A stretch of 64,000 bases of DNA from positions 4,216,001 to 4,280,000 of the forward strand of contig CM066287.1 of the NCBI GenBank assembly GCA_033816765.1, in the 5' to 3' direction. Below the pieces are notes generated by a model. The model was given only the letters and a program-made list of their open reading frames with translations. It did no database searches and was not told the origin of the DNA. The DNA is from Nothopassalora personata. Its lineage: Eukaryota; Ascomycota; Dothideomycetes; Mycosphaerellales; Mycosphaerellaceae. Shown in pieces: positions 1-9,122 of this stretch (position 1 is its first letter; each line of letters starts with the position of its first letter). The position numbers were made by a program, and so were the translations under genes.

Positions 1-30
1 CTAGTTGTCGTTAGGTAGACTCTAAAGCAA

Positions 31-45
31 TAGCTACGAGTCTAG
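31..45. repeat. left remnant of a 12-bp tandem repeat at the retroelement insertion site
   Basis: The unit tagctacgagtc occurs once here (31-42), followed by tag, and recurs twice plus a partial copy directly beyond the other end of the element (3530-3559). The element therefore sits inside a short tandem array. The 5 bp tctag at 41-45 is matched by tctag at 3528-3532 and could be the target-site duplication, but the tandem repeat makes this ambiguous. Confidence 0.6.
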
Positions 46-194
46 CAGATAATGTGAGTAGATTGATGTATTGAAGAAGATCTACGAAAGCGAGAGAGAG
101 AGATAAGCTCGAAAAAAAAAAGGGGTCCTGCCTAATGCGGACTAGTGCATCGGCAAAACCGGTGGGACCAGTGAATGGGCCCCAGCATCAAGTC
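46..194 (-). repeat. 3' terminal direct repeat (LTR) of the copia-type element
   Basis: This is 149 bp and identical, base for base by eye, to 3381-3529, including a run of ten A and a GA-rich stretch. It is short for an LTR. It does not start and end with the canonical TG...CA at the repeat limits (the plus strand reads cagataat...catcaagtc), so the true LTR ends may lie a few bases inside. The TGA stop of the element ORF (193-195) overlaps its inner edge, preceded by a G-run that could act as the polypurine tract. Confidence 0.75.
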
Positions 195-3189
195 ACCCCC
201 ATGACGAGGCTCTAGATGCAAAACAGGTGCTATCAGGAGGTGTGATAAAGTCGTCTTCATCATCATCCTCGACAGATGGCTTGGGAGGTGTTGTTGGCTG
301 CACCTCCGGAAAGTCGTCCGGAGCGGTGTCTTGATAGCTGTCAACTACCTCCTGGGCCAAGTCCTCATTCACCTGCTGGACTGGTGTCTCAGCAGGGCGG
401 TTGATAATAGTGATGTTCTTAGGTGTAGCTACACCCCCAGAATCACCACCCCCAGGAGCCACACCACGCTCGGCTCCAGCGCGCTTTGGCTGAGTCGATG
501 CCTTGTGGTTGCGCTCTACAGGGAAGATGTCGTCCAGAGAGATGTATTCATCATCAGCTTCAGGCTCCTCGGCCAAAGCAGTGATAGGCTCCTTGCCTTC
601 AATGAACTGAACATCCTTGGTACGGAACACTCTATGCGCCTTAGCAACATAGACACGGTAGATGGTGCGGCTCTCGTATCCAACAAGCTTGCCCTCCAAT
701 GAGCGGGAGTCAAACTTCTCACCTCGGCCGACACTGTGGTCGTACACGAAGGCGCGGCATCCATATGCCTTGAGGTGTGACAGGCTGGGCTTCACTTCGC
801 CCTTGCCTTGCCACGTGTTGATGACTTCCTGAGGTGACAGTCCCTTGAGGGCTGCACTCGGAGTCAGGTTGAGTAGATAGACCGAAGCCTGCACAGCTTC
901 TGGCCAGAGTGCCACTGGCAGGCCAGCATCAATCAGTAGCTTGCGTGACTGGACGCACACGATATGATTGCTGACCTCCGCACCGCCATTCTGTTCTGAT
1001 GAATGAGGTGCTGTGATCTGAAGTGTGAAGCCCTCATCTTGTGAGAGCTGGGTGAGTGTGGTGCCTCCATACTCGCCGCCTCCATCTATGCGTAAGATCA
1101 CAATGCTGGCATTGTATTCTGTCTTCACATGACGGACAACGGTGCGGATATGCTGGGCAGCGCCATTCTTCTGCGCTGAACAGAACACTGTTCGCTGCAG
1201 GCTGGCGAGGCAAGTGAATAGCGTGAAGTATCTCTCCTTGCCAAGCCCAAGGTTGCGGACTGTCACTACATCGGCTGCGATGATGTAGTATGGTGTTGAC
1301 GGTCGCACCATAGGTATGCGGTTATAGACTTTGTGCCCCAGTCCCATGCGACATGGTACGCATTCGCGTGGGTGCTTGCTGAGGTCACCGTTGCCGACAA
1401 TGATGATGCGCTGATCGTTGTGAAGCTGCACTAGCTTGCGGCTGTGAATGTGTCCAAGGCGTCTGTGCCACAGGTCGCCAGTCGCGGCGATAGATGGCTC
1501 GACCTTAGATGATGCCAAAGCAGTCGGTGAATGCTTTAGCTTGAGGAATGGCAGTCCATTGTGACTGTAGCAGTGTGCCACCGTACGCGCACCATTCCCC
1601 TTTGTGAAGAGGATCTGGTCGTCGTTACGATAATAGACACCCTTGCGGCGGAGAGCCTCTGTCGAGATCAGATTGGCTGCAAGGCCTGGCACGTACAGCA
1701 CCTGCGAGAAGTAGGTGATGCCGCATCCATACAGGTCCAATTGGATAATGCCACAGGCTGTCGCAGTGATGGTGCCCTTGCCTGTCCTAATAGGGACATT
1801 GCAGGGCCGATAATCCATCATATTGCTCAGCTCGTTAGTCATATGAGAAGTGCAGCCAGAGTCCACAACCCAGTCGGTTGGGCTCTTCGCTGCCAGCAGT
1901 GCGGAGGTGTCTTGAATGTCATCCTCGGCAGCCATATACATGCTGTGGTTGCCGTTGTATGGAGTCATCAGATCCTCGAGGTTGTTCATGCCGTGAGCCG
2001 CAAATTGAGCGGTCTCTCCGGCGCGCTGCTGCTGAGGGTGGTCAGTGGTGTTGTTCACCTGCTGACGCTGTTGCTGGTTGCCATTCTGGTTGCCGTTCTG
2101 CTGTGGTGGGTTCTTTGGTTTCCATCCAGCAGGTGCAAGTTCCGGATGTAGGTTCCAGCAAGTTACAGGTTGGTGAGTGGTACTGCCACAACCATGGCAT
2201 GGGTCATACTGTTGACGCTGCTGGTTGTTGCCACCGTTGCCGTTACCGCGGCCTCCTTTGCCACGGCCACGACCACCTCGGCCTCCACGTGGATTGCCGC
2301 CGCCACCACGGTTGCCATTGCCGCCATTGCCCTGTGGGTTGGCGGGTGGGGTGGGAGTAGTCTGCTTTGCTGCAAGGTTTGCGGTCTCGCTCTGCTGAGC
2401 AGCCGCCTCATCAAGCAGATCACCAATCACCTTCTCGAGTGTGATGGTGGTGCTGTCCTCGATCCTGCCAGTCATCTGCCTCAGCTGTTCGCGCTTTGAT
2501 GAGGCGAATGCTGGGAAGTAGGGCGCGATCTGGTACAGGAAGCGGAACATAGCCTGGGCCTTGGATATGGCCAGTTCTGTGTTCTTGAGATTGGCAAGCT
2601 TTGCCTGATACTGCTGGCAATACTTGTCAAGGTTGGAGCCACTGTAAGCATGTGACTCGAAGTCCAGATACAACGAGTATTCCTCGGACTTGCCGGTCTG
2701 GCCATATGTTGATTTGAGATGATCCCATAGTCCATCCGGAGCCTGATAGGCTTTGCAGTTGTCGGCGATAGACTGACTGCAGTTGGCGATGATGAGGGCG
2801 CGAGCTTGATACTTCTTCGCCTCCCATGCCTCAATCCGGTCGTCAAGCTCGTATTGCTGTTCACTCGGACGGATTGTAGGTCTTGGCTTGAGTGCTGTTG
2901 AATCGACAAATCCATACAGCTGCTCGCCACGCAGGACTGACTCGAGCATGTCGCTCCATCTCGGATAGTCGTCCTTGCCCTGGAGCTTGCTGACACCAGG
3001 GGTGCTATTGGTACTACGACCAACCATGTTGCTGAAGATGCGACTCGTAGTCGCTATTGCTGGAAGCTTCTTCTTGGTTACAGCAGCCGACTCGGCTTGC
3101 TGTTGTTGCTGACTCTGGTCCCCGGTCACAGACTGCTGTGCCAGTGGTACCTCGAGTCCTGTGATGTTACCGTTATCGTCAGTATCCAT
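193..3189 (-). CDS. Gag-protease-integrase polyprotein (copia type, no RT/RNase H)
   Basis: This is one open frame of 998 residues from the ATG at 3189. Residues about 60-260 resemble the UBN2-type Gag of copia elements and are followed by a Gly/Arg/Gln-rich stretch. A CCHC zinc knuckle (C331, C334, H339, C344) precedes the aspartic protease signature DSG (D443). The integrase shows its zinc site (H575, H580, C610, C613) and the catalytic triad D640, D702, E738, with 35 residues between the last two as in active enzymes. After the integrase come a low-complexity acidic linker (to about 980) and a short tail ending at the terminal repeat. No reverse transcriptase YVDD-like box or RNase H motif follows. 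There is no frameshift or internal stop, so it is intact as far as it goes and does not look RIP-mutated. Confidence 0.88.
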   Translation of the reverse strand: MDTDDNGNITGLEVPLAQQSVTGDQSQQQQQAESAAVTKKKLPAIATTSRIFSNMVGRSTNSTPGVSKLQGKDDYPRWSDMLESVLRGEQLYGFVDSTALKPRPTIRPSEQQYELDDRIEAWEAKKYQARALIIANCSQSIADNCKAYQAPDGLWDHLKSTYGQTGKSEEYSLYLDFESHAYSGSNLDKYCQQYQAKLANLKNTELAISKAQAMFRFLYQIAPYFPAFASSKREQLRQMTGRIEDSTTITLEKVIGDLLDEAAAQQSETANLAAKQTTPTPPANPQGNGGNGNRGGGGNPRGGRGGRGRGKGGRGNGNGGNNQQRQQYDPCHGCGSTTHQPVTCWNLHPELAPAGWKPKNPPQQNGNQNGNQQQRQQVNNTTDHPQQQRAGETAQFAAHGMNNLEDLMTPYNGNHSMYMAAEDDIQDTSALLAAKSPTDWVVDSGCTSHMTNELSNMMDYRPCNVPIRTGKGTITATACGIIQLDLYGCGITYFSQVLYVPGLAANLISTEALRRKGVYYRNDDQILFTKGNGARTVAHCYSHNGLPFLKLKHSPTALASSKVEPSIAATGDLWHRRLGHIHSRKLVQLHNDQRIIIVGNGDLSKHPRECVPCRMGLGHKVYNRIPMVRPSTPYYIIAADVVTVRNLGLGKERYFTLFTCLASLQRTVFCSAQKNGAAQHIRTVVRHVKTEYNASIVILRIDGGGEYGGTTLTQLSQDEGFTLQITAPHSSEQNGGAEVSNHIVCVQSRKLLIDAGLPVALWPEAVQASVYLLNLTPSAALKGLSPQEVINTWQGKGEVKPSLSHLKAYGCRAFVYDHSVGRGEKFDSRSLEGKLVGYESRTIYRVYVAKAHRVFRTKDVQFIEGKEPITALAEEPEADDEYISLDDIFPVERNHKASTQPKRAGAERGVAPGGGDSGGVATPKNITIINRPAETPVQQVNEDLAQEVVDSYQDTAPDDFPEVQPTTPPKPSVEDDDEDDFITPPDSTCFASRASSWG

Positions 3190-3371
3190 CCACCACTGCA
3201 GAGCACCAACTAGGTGTCACTGCGATACTCGCCAAGTTGCCCACTGGGTCTTGGCTGAAGATGTTTGCTGCTGTCGCGTTTGGTCGCATGAAGTCGCGGA
3301 CACGCGCAATCAGCAGGATACAATCAACAATGTCGTTCGAAGGTATGCGCGCAGTCGTAAGCGCTGAGGGT
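3190..3371 (-). other. 5' leader of the retroelement
   Basis: This is the stretch between the polyprotein ATG and the primer-binding site. It carries no convincing ORF. In LTR elements this interval normally holds the untranslated leader and packaging signals; nothing specific can be assigned by eye. Confidence 0.5.
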
Positions 3372-3381
3372 GCTCATAACC
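3372..3381 (-). promoter_or_regulatory. candidate primer-binding site for half initiator tRNA-Met
   Basis: The plus strand reads gctcataacc directly inside the right repeat. This equals the anticodon stem-loop segment of eukaryotic initiator tRNA-Met (CAU anticodon followed by AACC). Drosophila copia and several fungal Ty1/copia elements prime minus-strand synthesis from such an internally cleaved half-tRNA (established knowledge). The match is about ten bases, so it is suggestive only. Confidence 0.5.
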
Positions 3382-3529
3382 AGATAATGTGAGTAGATTG
3401 ATGTATTGAAGAAGATCTACGAAAGCGAGAGAGAGAGATAAGCTCGAAAAAAAAAAGGGGTCCTGCCTAATGCGGACTAGTGCATCGGCAAAACCGGTGG
3501 GACCAGTGAATGGGCCCCAGCATCAAGTC
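3381..3529 (-). repeat. 5' terminal direct repeat (LTR) of the copia-type element
   Basis: This is the second copy of the 149-bp repeat, identical to 46-194. On the element's coding strand it lies upstream of the leader and should carry the promoter; no TATA box could be assigned. It is followed outside by the 12-bp tandem array. Confidence 0.75.
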
Positions 3530-3559
3530 TAGCTACGAGTCTAGCTACGAGTCTAGCTA
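3530..3559. repeat. 12-bp tandem repeat, unit tagctacgagtc
   Basis: Two perfect units (3530-3541, 3542-3553) and a partial third adjoin the retroelement; a matching unit lies on its other side at 31-42. TA- and CTAG-rich sequence of this sort is common in RIP-affected intergenic DNA of these fungi (inference). Confidence 0.65.
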
Positions 3560-4056
3560 TATAATTGTCGAAGTACTAGTTGCTACTATAGACTCGCTTA
3601 AGGTTGTAAGGGCACCTGCTTAGGTAGTACGAAGTTGTTAGACAAGCTATCTAAGAGGTGCGCGAGGCGCGAGAAGTTAATATACAAGCCGAGGCACGCG
3701 GGTCGGCCCGGGCCCGGTCACGTAACTCGCCACGTTCACTCGCTGTGCGGCCATGGGCCGTCACAGCAGTCTATAGCTCGATATCGATGCGAAAGGGCTC
3801 TAGATCGATCGCTAGACGTGGCATTATATAAAGCAATGTAGCGAGTGTGCTGTTAGACAAATAGCGAGTCTATAAGACAAATAGCGAGTCTATAATAATG
3901 AGGATTGAGGATTGCGAATTTTGAATGCGGGTATTTGCCGGTTTTGTAAGCCTAGGCCACTGTCTTCAGACGGCTCTACGTATTGGCGGAGTCAACTCCG
4001 GCCTCTCGTTACAATTGGTACTCATCCACATATCTTTCATACAGTAACCGGGCCTC
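3560..4056. other. gene-free repeat-rich intergenic DNA
   Basis: This begins TA-rich, then contains a GC-rich stretch (about 3690-3760) and a short tandem repeat (3855-3894). No coding region is convincing. It separates the retroelement from the 3' end of the methylisocitrate lyase gene. Confidence 0.5.
3855..3894. repeat. 20-bp tandem repeat, two copies
   Basis: The unit agacaaatagcgagtctata occurs twice head to tail (3855-3874 and 3875-3894) without mismatch. Its gcgagtctata end resembles the acgagtctag core of the 12-bp array at 3530, suggesting a common simple-sequence origin. Confidence 0.75.
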
Positions 4057-5905
4057 CTAGAATTGTCCTTCTGTGTTTCCTTGGCCCATTGACCGACTGC
4101 CACTGCTGCCGGCTTGGATGGCGCCGATGATGCTGTCAAGGTACTGTGCACCGCTCCACTTCTGATGCGTCAACACGTCGACGCCCGCCTCCTTTTCTCT
4201 TCTTTGCACGAGATCCACATATGCTTTCATGCCATCTGTCTTGTACGCTCTCGCCAATTCGTGCGAGATGGTCGCGGTACTGTGTAAGCCTGCCAACGAG
4301 ATGAGCTGGAGCACGAAACCGTGTTTCGCCAGTTCCCAGATGAAGTTCTTCAGATCTGCGTCACTGAAGCCGTGTGCAGACCAGTTGAAGCTTGGAGAAA
4401 GGTTGTATACGAGCTTCTTGCCCGGGTATGCTTCGCGGATCTCCTTTGCGAAGCCTGCGGCTTTGCCAACGCTCGGGTCCCCCGTCTCAAGCCATAGAAG
4501 ATCAGAGTATGGTGCAAAGGCAATCGCTCGCTTGGTGGCTGCGTTCAGGCCAGCTTTGTAGTGATAGAAGCCTTCGCGAGTTCGTGGCGTATCCCAATTG
4601 AAGACGACTGGGCTCCCTGCCACCTCCGCTGCGGCTTGTCTCCGCTTGTGCAAAGGCATGTTGCGATTTTCCTGAGTCTGCTTAAGATACGCCTGAGCGT
4701 CTTTGCCAGCATTCTTGATGTGAGCCTCGGCAGCTTCGTCGAACGTAACGAGCTGGTGCTTCTTGACCCACTTGGCCTCGTAGGCGTCAATCTCAGGTCC
4801 CGTCGCGCCTTCCTGCTCCATCATCTGTAGTGTTTCGGCCAGAGGCTCGACATCTTCAGTAATGCCAAGTATGTACTCGTGATCCCGTGCGTCAATGGCA
4901 GAACTGAGAAGCTTGCCACTTTCACTGTCGGTTCGAGCAATGACAAGGTTCTCGCAACCCATCATATCCCATTGGAATCTCGTAGCCACCAAGCGGTTGA
5001 TGTGATCGCCAACGGGAACCAGTACCTTGCCTGCCAAATGCCCACACTTCTTGCCGCCGTGGAGCTGGTCTTCGAAGTGGACAGCTGCGGCACCATTCTC
5101 TGCAAACAGCTTGGCGAGCTTTAGCACCGCGCTCAACCCTCCATGGCCTGTGTCGCCGTCTGCTACAATGGGTCTGAGATAGTCGACATATGGAGTCTTC
5201 TTACGTTGCTCGGATGTCATCTTCAACCTGGCGTCGAAGTGTCTCCGATCGTGCAGCTGCTGGGCTTTGAAGAGTCGTTGCACCTGGTTTGGTACTGTAT
5301 TATAAGGATAATCGCCAAAATCTGGACTGACTTCGTTAGTGGTCGTGAGGACGGAGGAGCATGCCCACCCGGAGACATAGAGAATCTCCTGGTGAGCTGC
5401 TTGTTGGGTCATTTGAATTGGGTCAATGGCTCCCACTGGAAAGACGAACCATGTCAGCCTGCGCATTTCGTAATGTAGAATACTGATGATACGAACTTGT
5501 ATGTACAGGCTTCCCTTCAGCATTGCGCTCTTCAAGAAGGTCAAAGAGCTTCCTTGCTGTCAGACTCGAGGGATAGGCTTGCTGTAGTGTACCACGCTTG
5601 CTAACAACATCTTCCGGCGTGTAGGGCCGCTTGATACCTTTGTACCGCGGGCTCGCCCACCAGTCCTTCACCTGTTGTATCTGCTGATCGAAGAGCTCTT
5701 GCTCCGCGTCTGGCTTCTCCGACTCTTTGAGCAGTTGGAATGACTCTGCTGGACTGGTCGATGGTAACGGCGGCTGGACTGGTGCTAAGCTGGACGCCAT
5801 GTGGACAGCTCCATAAGAGATTGTACGCGGGACGAATTGTGTCACGGCTGGTTGGCGGAGGCAGCACTGTTCTTGTCGCAGCGCTCGGGCGACTGATCGA
5901 TACAT
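4057..5905 (-). CDS. mclA: mitochondrial 2-methylisocitrate lyase
   Basis: This enzyme cleaves 2-methylisocitrate to pyruvate and succinate, the last step of the methylcitrate cycle that removes propionyl-CoA in mitochondria. Exons on the minus strand are 5497-5905 and 4057-5435, with a 61-bp intron (5436-5496); the product is 595 residues. The ATG at 5905 starts an Arg-rich, acid-poor leader ([13 protein letters not shown]) that looks like a mitochondrial presequence. The isocitrate lyase-superfamily catalytic box KKCGH is at about 265-269 (nucleophile Cys267), in the context LHGGKKCGH that I associate with the methylisocitrate rather than the glyoxylate-cycle enzyme. The C-terminus lacks a peroxisomal SKL-type signal. 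The divergent neighbour is 2-methylcitrate synthase, which supports the choice. The alternative, true isocitrate lyase, is less likely. Confidence 0.9.
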
Positions 5906-6395
5906 CTCGTCTATTCGTCGATGTGTTGCTGGACTGCGCAATGAGATGAAATATGAGCCGTGCAGGGAGTGCTTCGAGCTATCTTTCCATCCTTTCTCGT
6001 CACTATTACTGCCCCGTTTTGTAAGCAGAACAACACAGCAGACCGATCACCGCTCAGATGCAATAAATATCCATTGTAATATTGCACGTTATCGTCGTCG
6101 CCGTGCCAGGAGCGACATCGGCATCCAAGGCTGATGGTGAACTCTCCCGAGCTATTCCCAGCAAGCGTTGGACCTCGGTTATGACGATGTGGTCCAAGCT
6201 AATGCAGGTCAATAACAGCTTGAGAAAGAGAAAAGGAAAGAGAAAGAGCCTGAAATGTTCGCGAGGACAATCTGGAAGAAGAGAAATCCTGCTGTCCTTC
6301 GCCGCGGCTCCAGAGCACCCTACTGTTTATCTTCCGACTACAGTATTGTGACATCTCTCCTCACTTGACCCTGTCCCAGACACCCCAATACGACC
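5906..6395. promoter_or_regulatory. shared divergent promoter of the methylcitrate pair
   Basis: These 490 bp lie between the start codons of the lyase (-) and the synthase (+), so both 5' UTRs and a bidirectional promoter must fit here. A shared region would allow joint induction by propionate, odd-chain fatty acids or branched amino acids (inference from pathway logic). No binding site could be assigned with confidence. Confidence 0.6.
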
Positions 6396-7867
6396 ATGGC
6401 ATTGTCTGCCCGTACGGCTTCACGGGCTCTGAGGGCTTCCAAGGTAGGCGCACTTGTGAATGCCCACGATGCCACTGCTGATTTCTGATCCAGCTCTCGC
6501 AGAGCGTGCCCACCATCTGCAATGCCTCCCGCAACTACGCCACCGCCGAGCCAGATCTCAAGGAGACCCTCAAGCAGATCATCCCAGAGAAGCGAGAACT
6601 ACTGAAGAAGGTCAAGGCCCACAGCTCGAAGACGATCGGCGAGGTCAAGATCGAGAACACTTTGGGTGGCATGCGTGGGCTGAAGGCTATGGTATGGGAA
6701 GGGTCGGTCCTTGACGCCAACGAAGGCATCAGGTTCCACGGCAAGTCGATCAAGGACTGCCAGAAAGAGCTGCCGAAGGGAACAACGGGCTCCGAGATGA
6801 CACCAGAAGCGATGTTCTGGCTGTTGCTCACTGGCCAGGTCCCCAGCACGAATCAAGTGCGTGTGCTCAGCAGAGAACTCGCCGAGAAGGCACAGCTGCC
6901 AGCTTTCGTGAACAAGATGCTCGACGACTTTCCCAAGGATCTTCACCCAATGACGCAATTCGCCTGCGCCGTGTCTGCCATGCAGTACGAGAGCAAGTTT
7001 GCGAAGGCATACGAGCGGGGCCTGAACAAGGCAGACTACTGGGAGCCAACCTTTGACGACTGCATCAATCTGCTTGCCAAGCTGCCTACAGTTGCTGCCA
7101 AGATCCACCAGAACGCATACGGTGGCGGCGGTGCCTTGCCTGGAGAGGTCGAGCTCGATCAGGATTGGTCATACAACTTTGCTGCCATGCTTGGAAAGGG
7201 TGGAAAGGAGAACGAGAACTTCCACGACTTGCTTCGCCTGTACTTGGCTCTGCATGGCGATCACGAGGGTGGTAACGTCTCTGCTCACACCACACATTTG
7301 GTCGGTTCAGCTCTGTCGGACGCATACCTGTCATATTCAGCCGGTCTCCAAGGGCTCGCTGGACCCCTGCACGGCCTGGCTGCACAAGAAGTGCTCCGCT
7401 GGATCTTGCAAATGAAGGATCACATCGGCACCAATTTCAGCGATCAAGACATCACAGACTACCTGTGGACCACCTTGAAGTCCGGTCGTGTCGTGCCAGG
7501 TTATGGCCACGCTGTGCTCCGCAAGCCAGACCCACGCTTTGAGGCTCTGATTGACTTCGCATCCAGCCGTAAGGAGATTGCAGACAATCCGGTCTTCCAA
7601 CTGGTGAAGCGTAACAGCGAGCTTGCGCCCAAGGTTCTGAGTGAACATGGAAAGACCAAGAACCCCTTCCCTAATGTCGATAGCGCTTCTGGTGTCCTGT
7701 TCCACCACTATGGCTTCCACAACACCCTCTACTACACGGCTACCTTTGGTGTCAGCAGAGGTCTGGGCCCACTCGCACAGCTCATCTGGGACCGAGCACT
7801 CGGTCTGCCCATTGAGCGACCAAAGTCCATCGACCTGAAGGGTCTGTTGAAGCTTGCTGAGGCTTAG
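6396..7867 (+). CDS. mcsA: mitochondrial 2-methylcitrate synthase
   Basis: This enzyme condenses propionyl-CoA with oxaloacetate to 2-methylcitrate, the entry step of the methylcitrate cycle; such enzymes also keep citrate synthase activity. Exons are 6396-6443 and 6494-7867 (50-bp intron), giving 473 residues. The leader MALSARTASRALRASK followed by ASRNYATAEP is a typical mitochondrial presequence with a likely cleavage site near NYA. The citrate synthase catalytic residues are in place: His309 (LHGLA), His355 (GYGHAVL) and Asp412 (FPNVD). Sequence such as ENTLGGMRGLKAMVWEGS matches fungal McsA better than the general citrate synthase CitA. The gene is head-to-head with 2-methylisocitrate lyase. 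The main alternative is the TCA-cycle citrate synthase. Confidence 0.9.
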
Positions 7868-8187
7868 ATGTAGATTTCTATACTGTACAGTAATATGTTG
7901 ATATGTCTTGCTCAAGAACGAGATCGGTTTCCAACCCCATCACAGACCAGGATTGAATCCACAGCAGAAACATGCTCGCGTGAGCACGTGACTAAGTGTC
8001 GGACCCCTCATCGCGGCGCTAAAACATAAACATCAACGGCAACTTCTTGAACTGCCACGACTGCGCTGCTGTGCATCCACCTCACGCAACAGACTACTGT
8101 CCCCTCTGCGGAGATCCAACTCACCACGAGCCGCGAAATAAACACCCCCAGACTGCGTCACACTGCGACGGTCACAAGTTATTTACG
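7868..8187. promoter_or_regulatory. 3' UTR of mcsA and promoter of the EB1 gene
   Basis: This is a 320-bp gap between tandem genes. It holds a CACGTG E-box-type palindrome at 7985-7990. Nothing else is assignable. Confidence 0.4.
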
Positions 8188-9122
8188 ATGGCGGAGTCTA
8201 GGTAAGCCTACAATCTTCGCCGGTTGGCTGTTTGGAGCGCATAAAGTGAGGATCACATGGACACTGTTGACGCCGCACCGCAGACAAGAGCTTCTGGCAT
8301 GGCTGAACGGCCTGCTTAGTCTCAACTTCACCAAGGTCGAGCAGTGCGGTACTGGGTGAGTTACAAGATGTCACGACAAAGCGCTCGACACAACACTCAC
8401 TCTTTGCAAACAGCGCCGCACTATGTCAGATCTACGATTCCATCTTCCTCGACGTCCCCATGAGCAAAGTCAAGTTCAATGTTTCGGCCGAGTACGCATA
8501 CCTTGAGAACTTCAAAATCCTCAGCAACACCTTCCGCAAACACCACGTCGACCGACCGATCCCAGTTGAGCAGCTCGTGAAATGCAAGATGCAGGACAAC
8601 CTGGAGTTCCTGCAGTGGACCAAGAAGTACTGGGACCAGTACTATCCAGGAGGCGATTACGATGCGGTCGGCAGACGGAAGGGTCAAGGAGCCGCTCCGC
8701 TGCCACTCACAGGCAGTCGCACGTCAACGGGCGCAGGTGCTGCAAGACGGCCGGTAGGAGGCGCTGCCGCAGCTCCCCGAGCTAACAGCAGACAAGCCGG
8801 CGGTCCAGCTACTGCTGCGCTCCAACAGAAGAACGCCGAGTTGGTGGAGACTGTACAGGGTCTAGAGCGAGAGCGCGATTTCTACTTTAGCAAACTACGA
8901 GACATTGAGCTGCTGATTCAGCAGGCGATGGAGGCCGACCCATCATTAGAAGAGGATGAAGGCAGTATATTGAAGCAGATACAGACGATTCTCTACTCAA
9001 CCGAGGTAAGTTGCTTCCACGCGAAGTTGTCAAAACCTGCAAAATGCTAACTTTATACCCAGGAGGGTTTCGAGATTCCTGAAGGCACGGAAGAGGCCGC
9101 TCTCGAGGAGGAGACATTTTAG
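8188..9122 (+). CDS. bim1: EB1/Bim1/Mal3 microtubule plus-end-binding protein
   Basis: This end-binding protein tracks growing microtubule plus ends and recruits other tip proteins. Exons are 8188-8201, 8284-8355, 8414-9005 and 9063-9122; the product is 245 residues. The first exon codes for only four complete residues plus two bases. Residues about 5-105 form the N-terminal calponin-homology domain (ELLAWLNGLLSLNFTKVE start, then the conserved VDRPIPVEQLVK region). A basic Ala/Gly/Ser/Pro-rich linker follows, then the coiled-coil dimerisation domain with the conserved ERDFYFSKLRDIE signature. The chain ends in an acidic tail EEETF, close to the EEY/F motif that CAP-Gly proteins recognise. 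Family identity is secure. Confidence 0.93.

Larger units (their letters stand above)
46..3529 (-). mobile_element. Ty1/copia-type LTR retroelement lacking reverse transcriptase
   Basis: Two identical 149-bp direct repeats (46-194 and 3381-3529) bound a 3.5-kb element read on the minus strand. Inside are a leader of about 190 bp with a candidate primer-binding site next to the right repeat, then one uninterrupted 998-codon ORF with Gag, protease and integrase signatures. The ORF stops at the edge of the left repeat, and no reverse transcriptase or RNase H sequence lies between integrase and the 3' repeat. Complete copia elements of this kind are usually about 5 kb, so about 1.5 kb of coding capacity is absent. 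Identical repeats imply recent insertion or gene conversion. Mobility would have to depend on enzyme supplied by a relative (inference). Confidence 0.85.
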
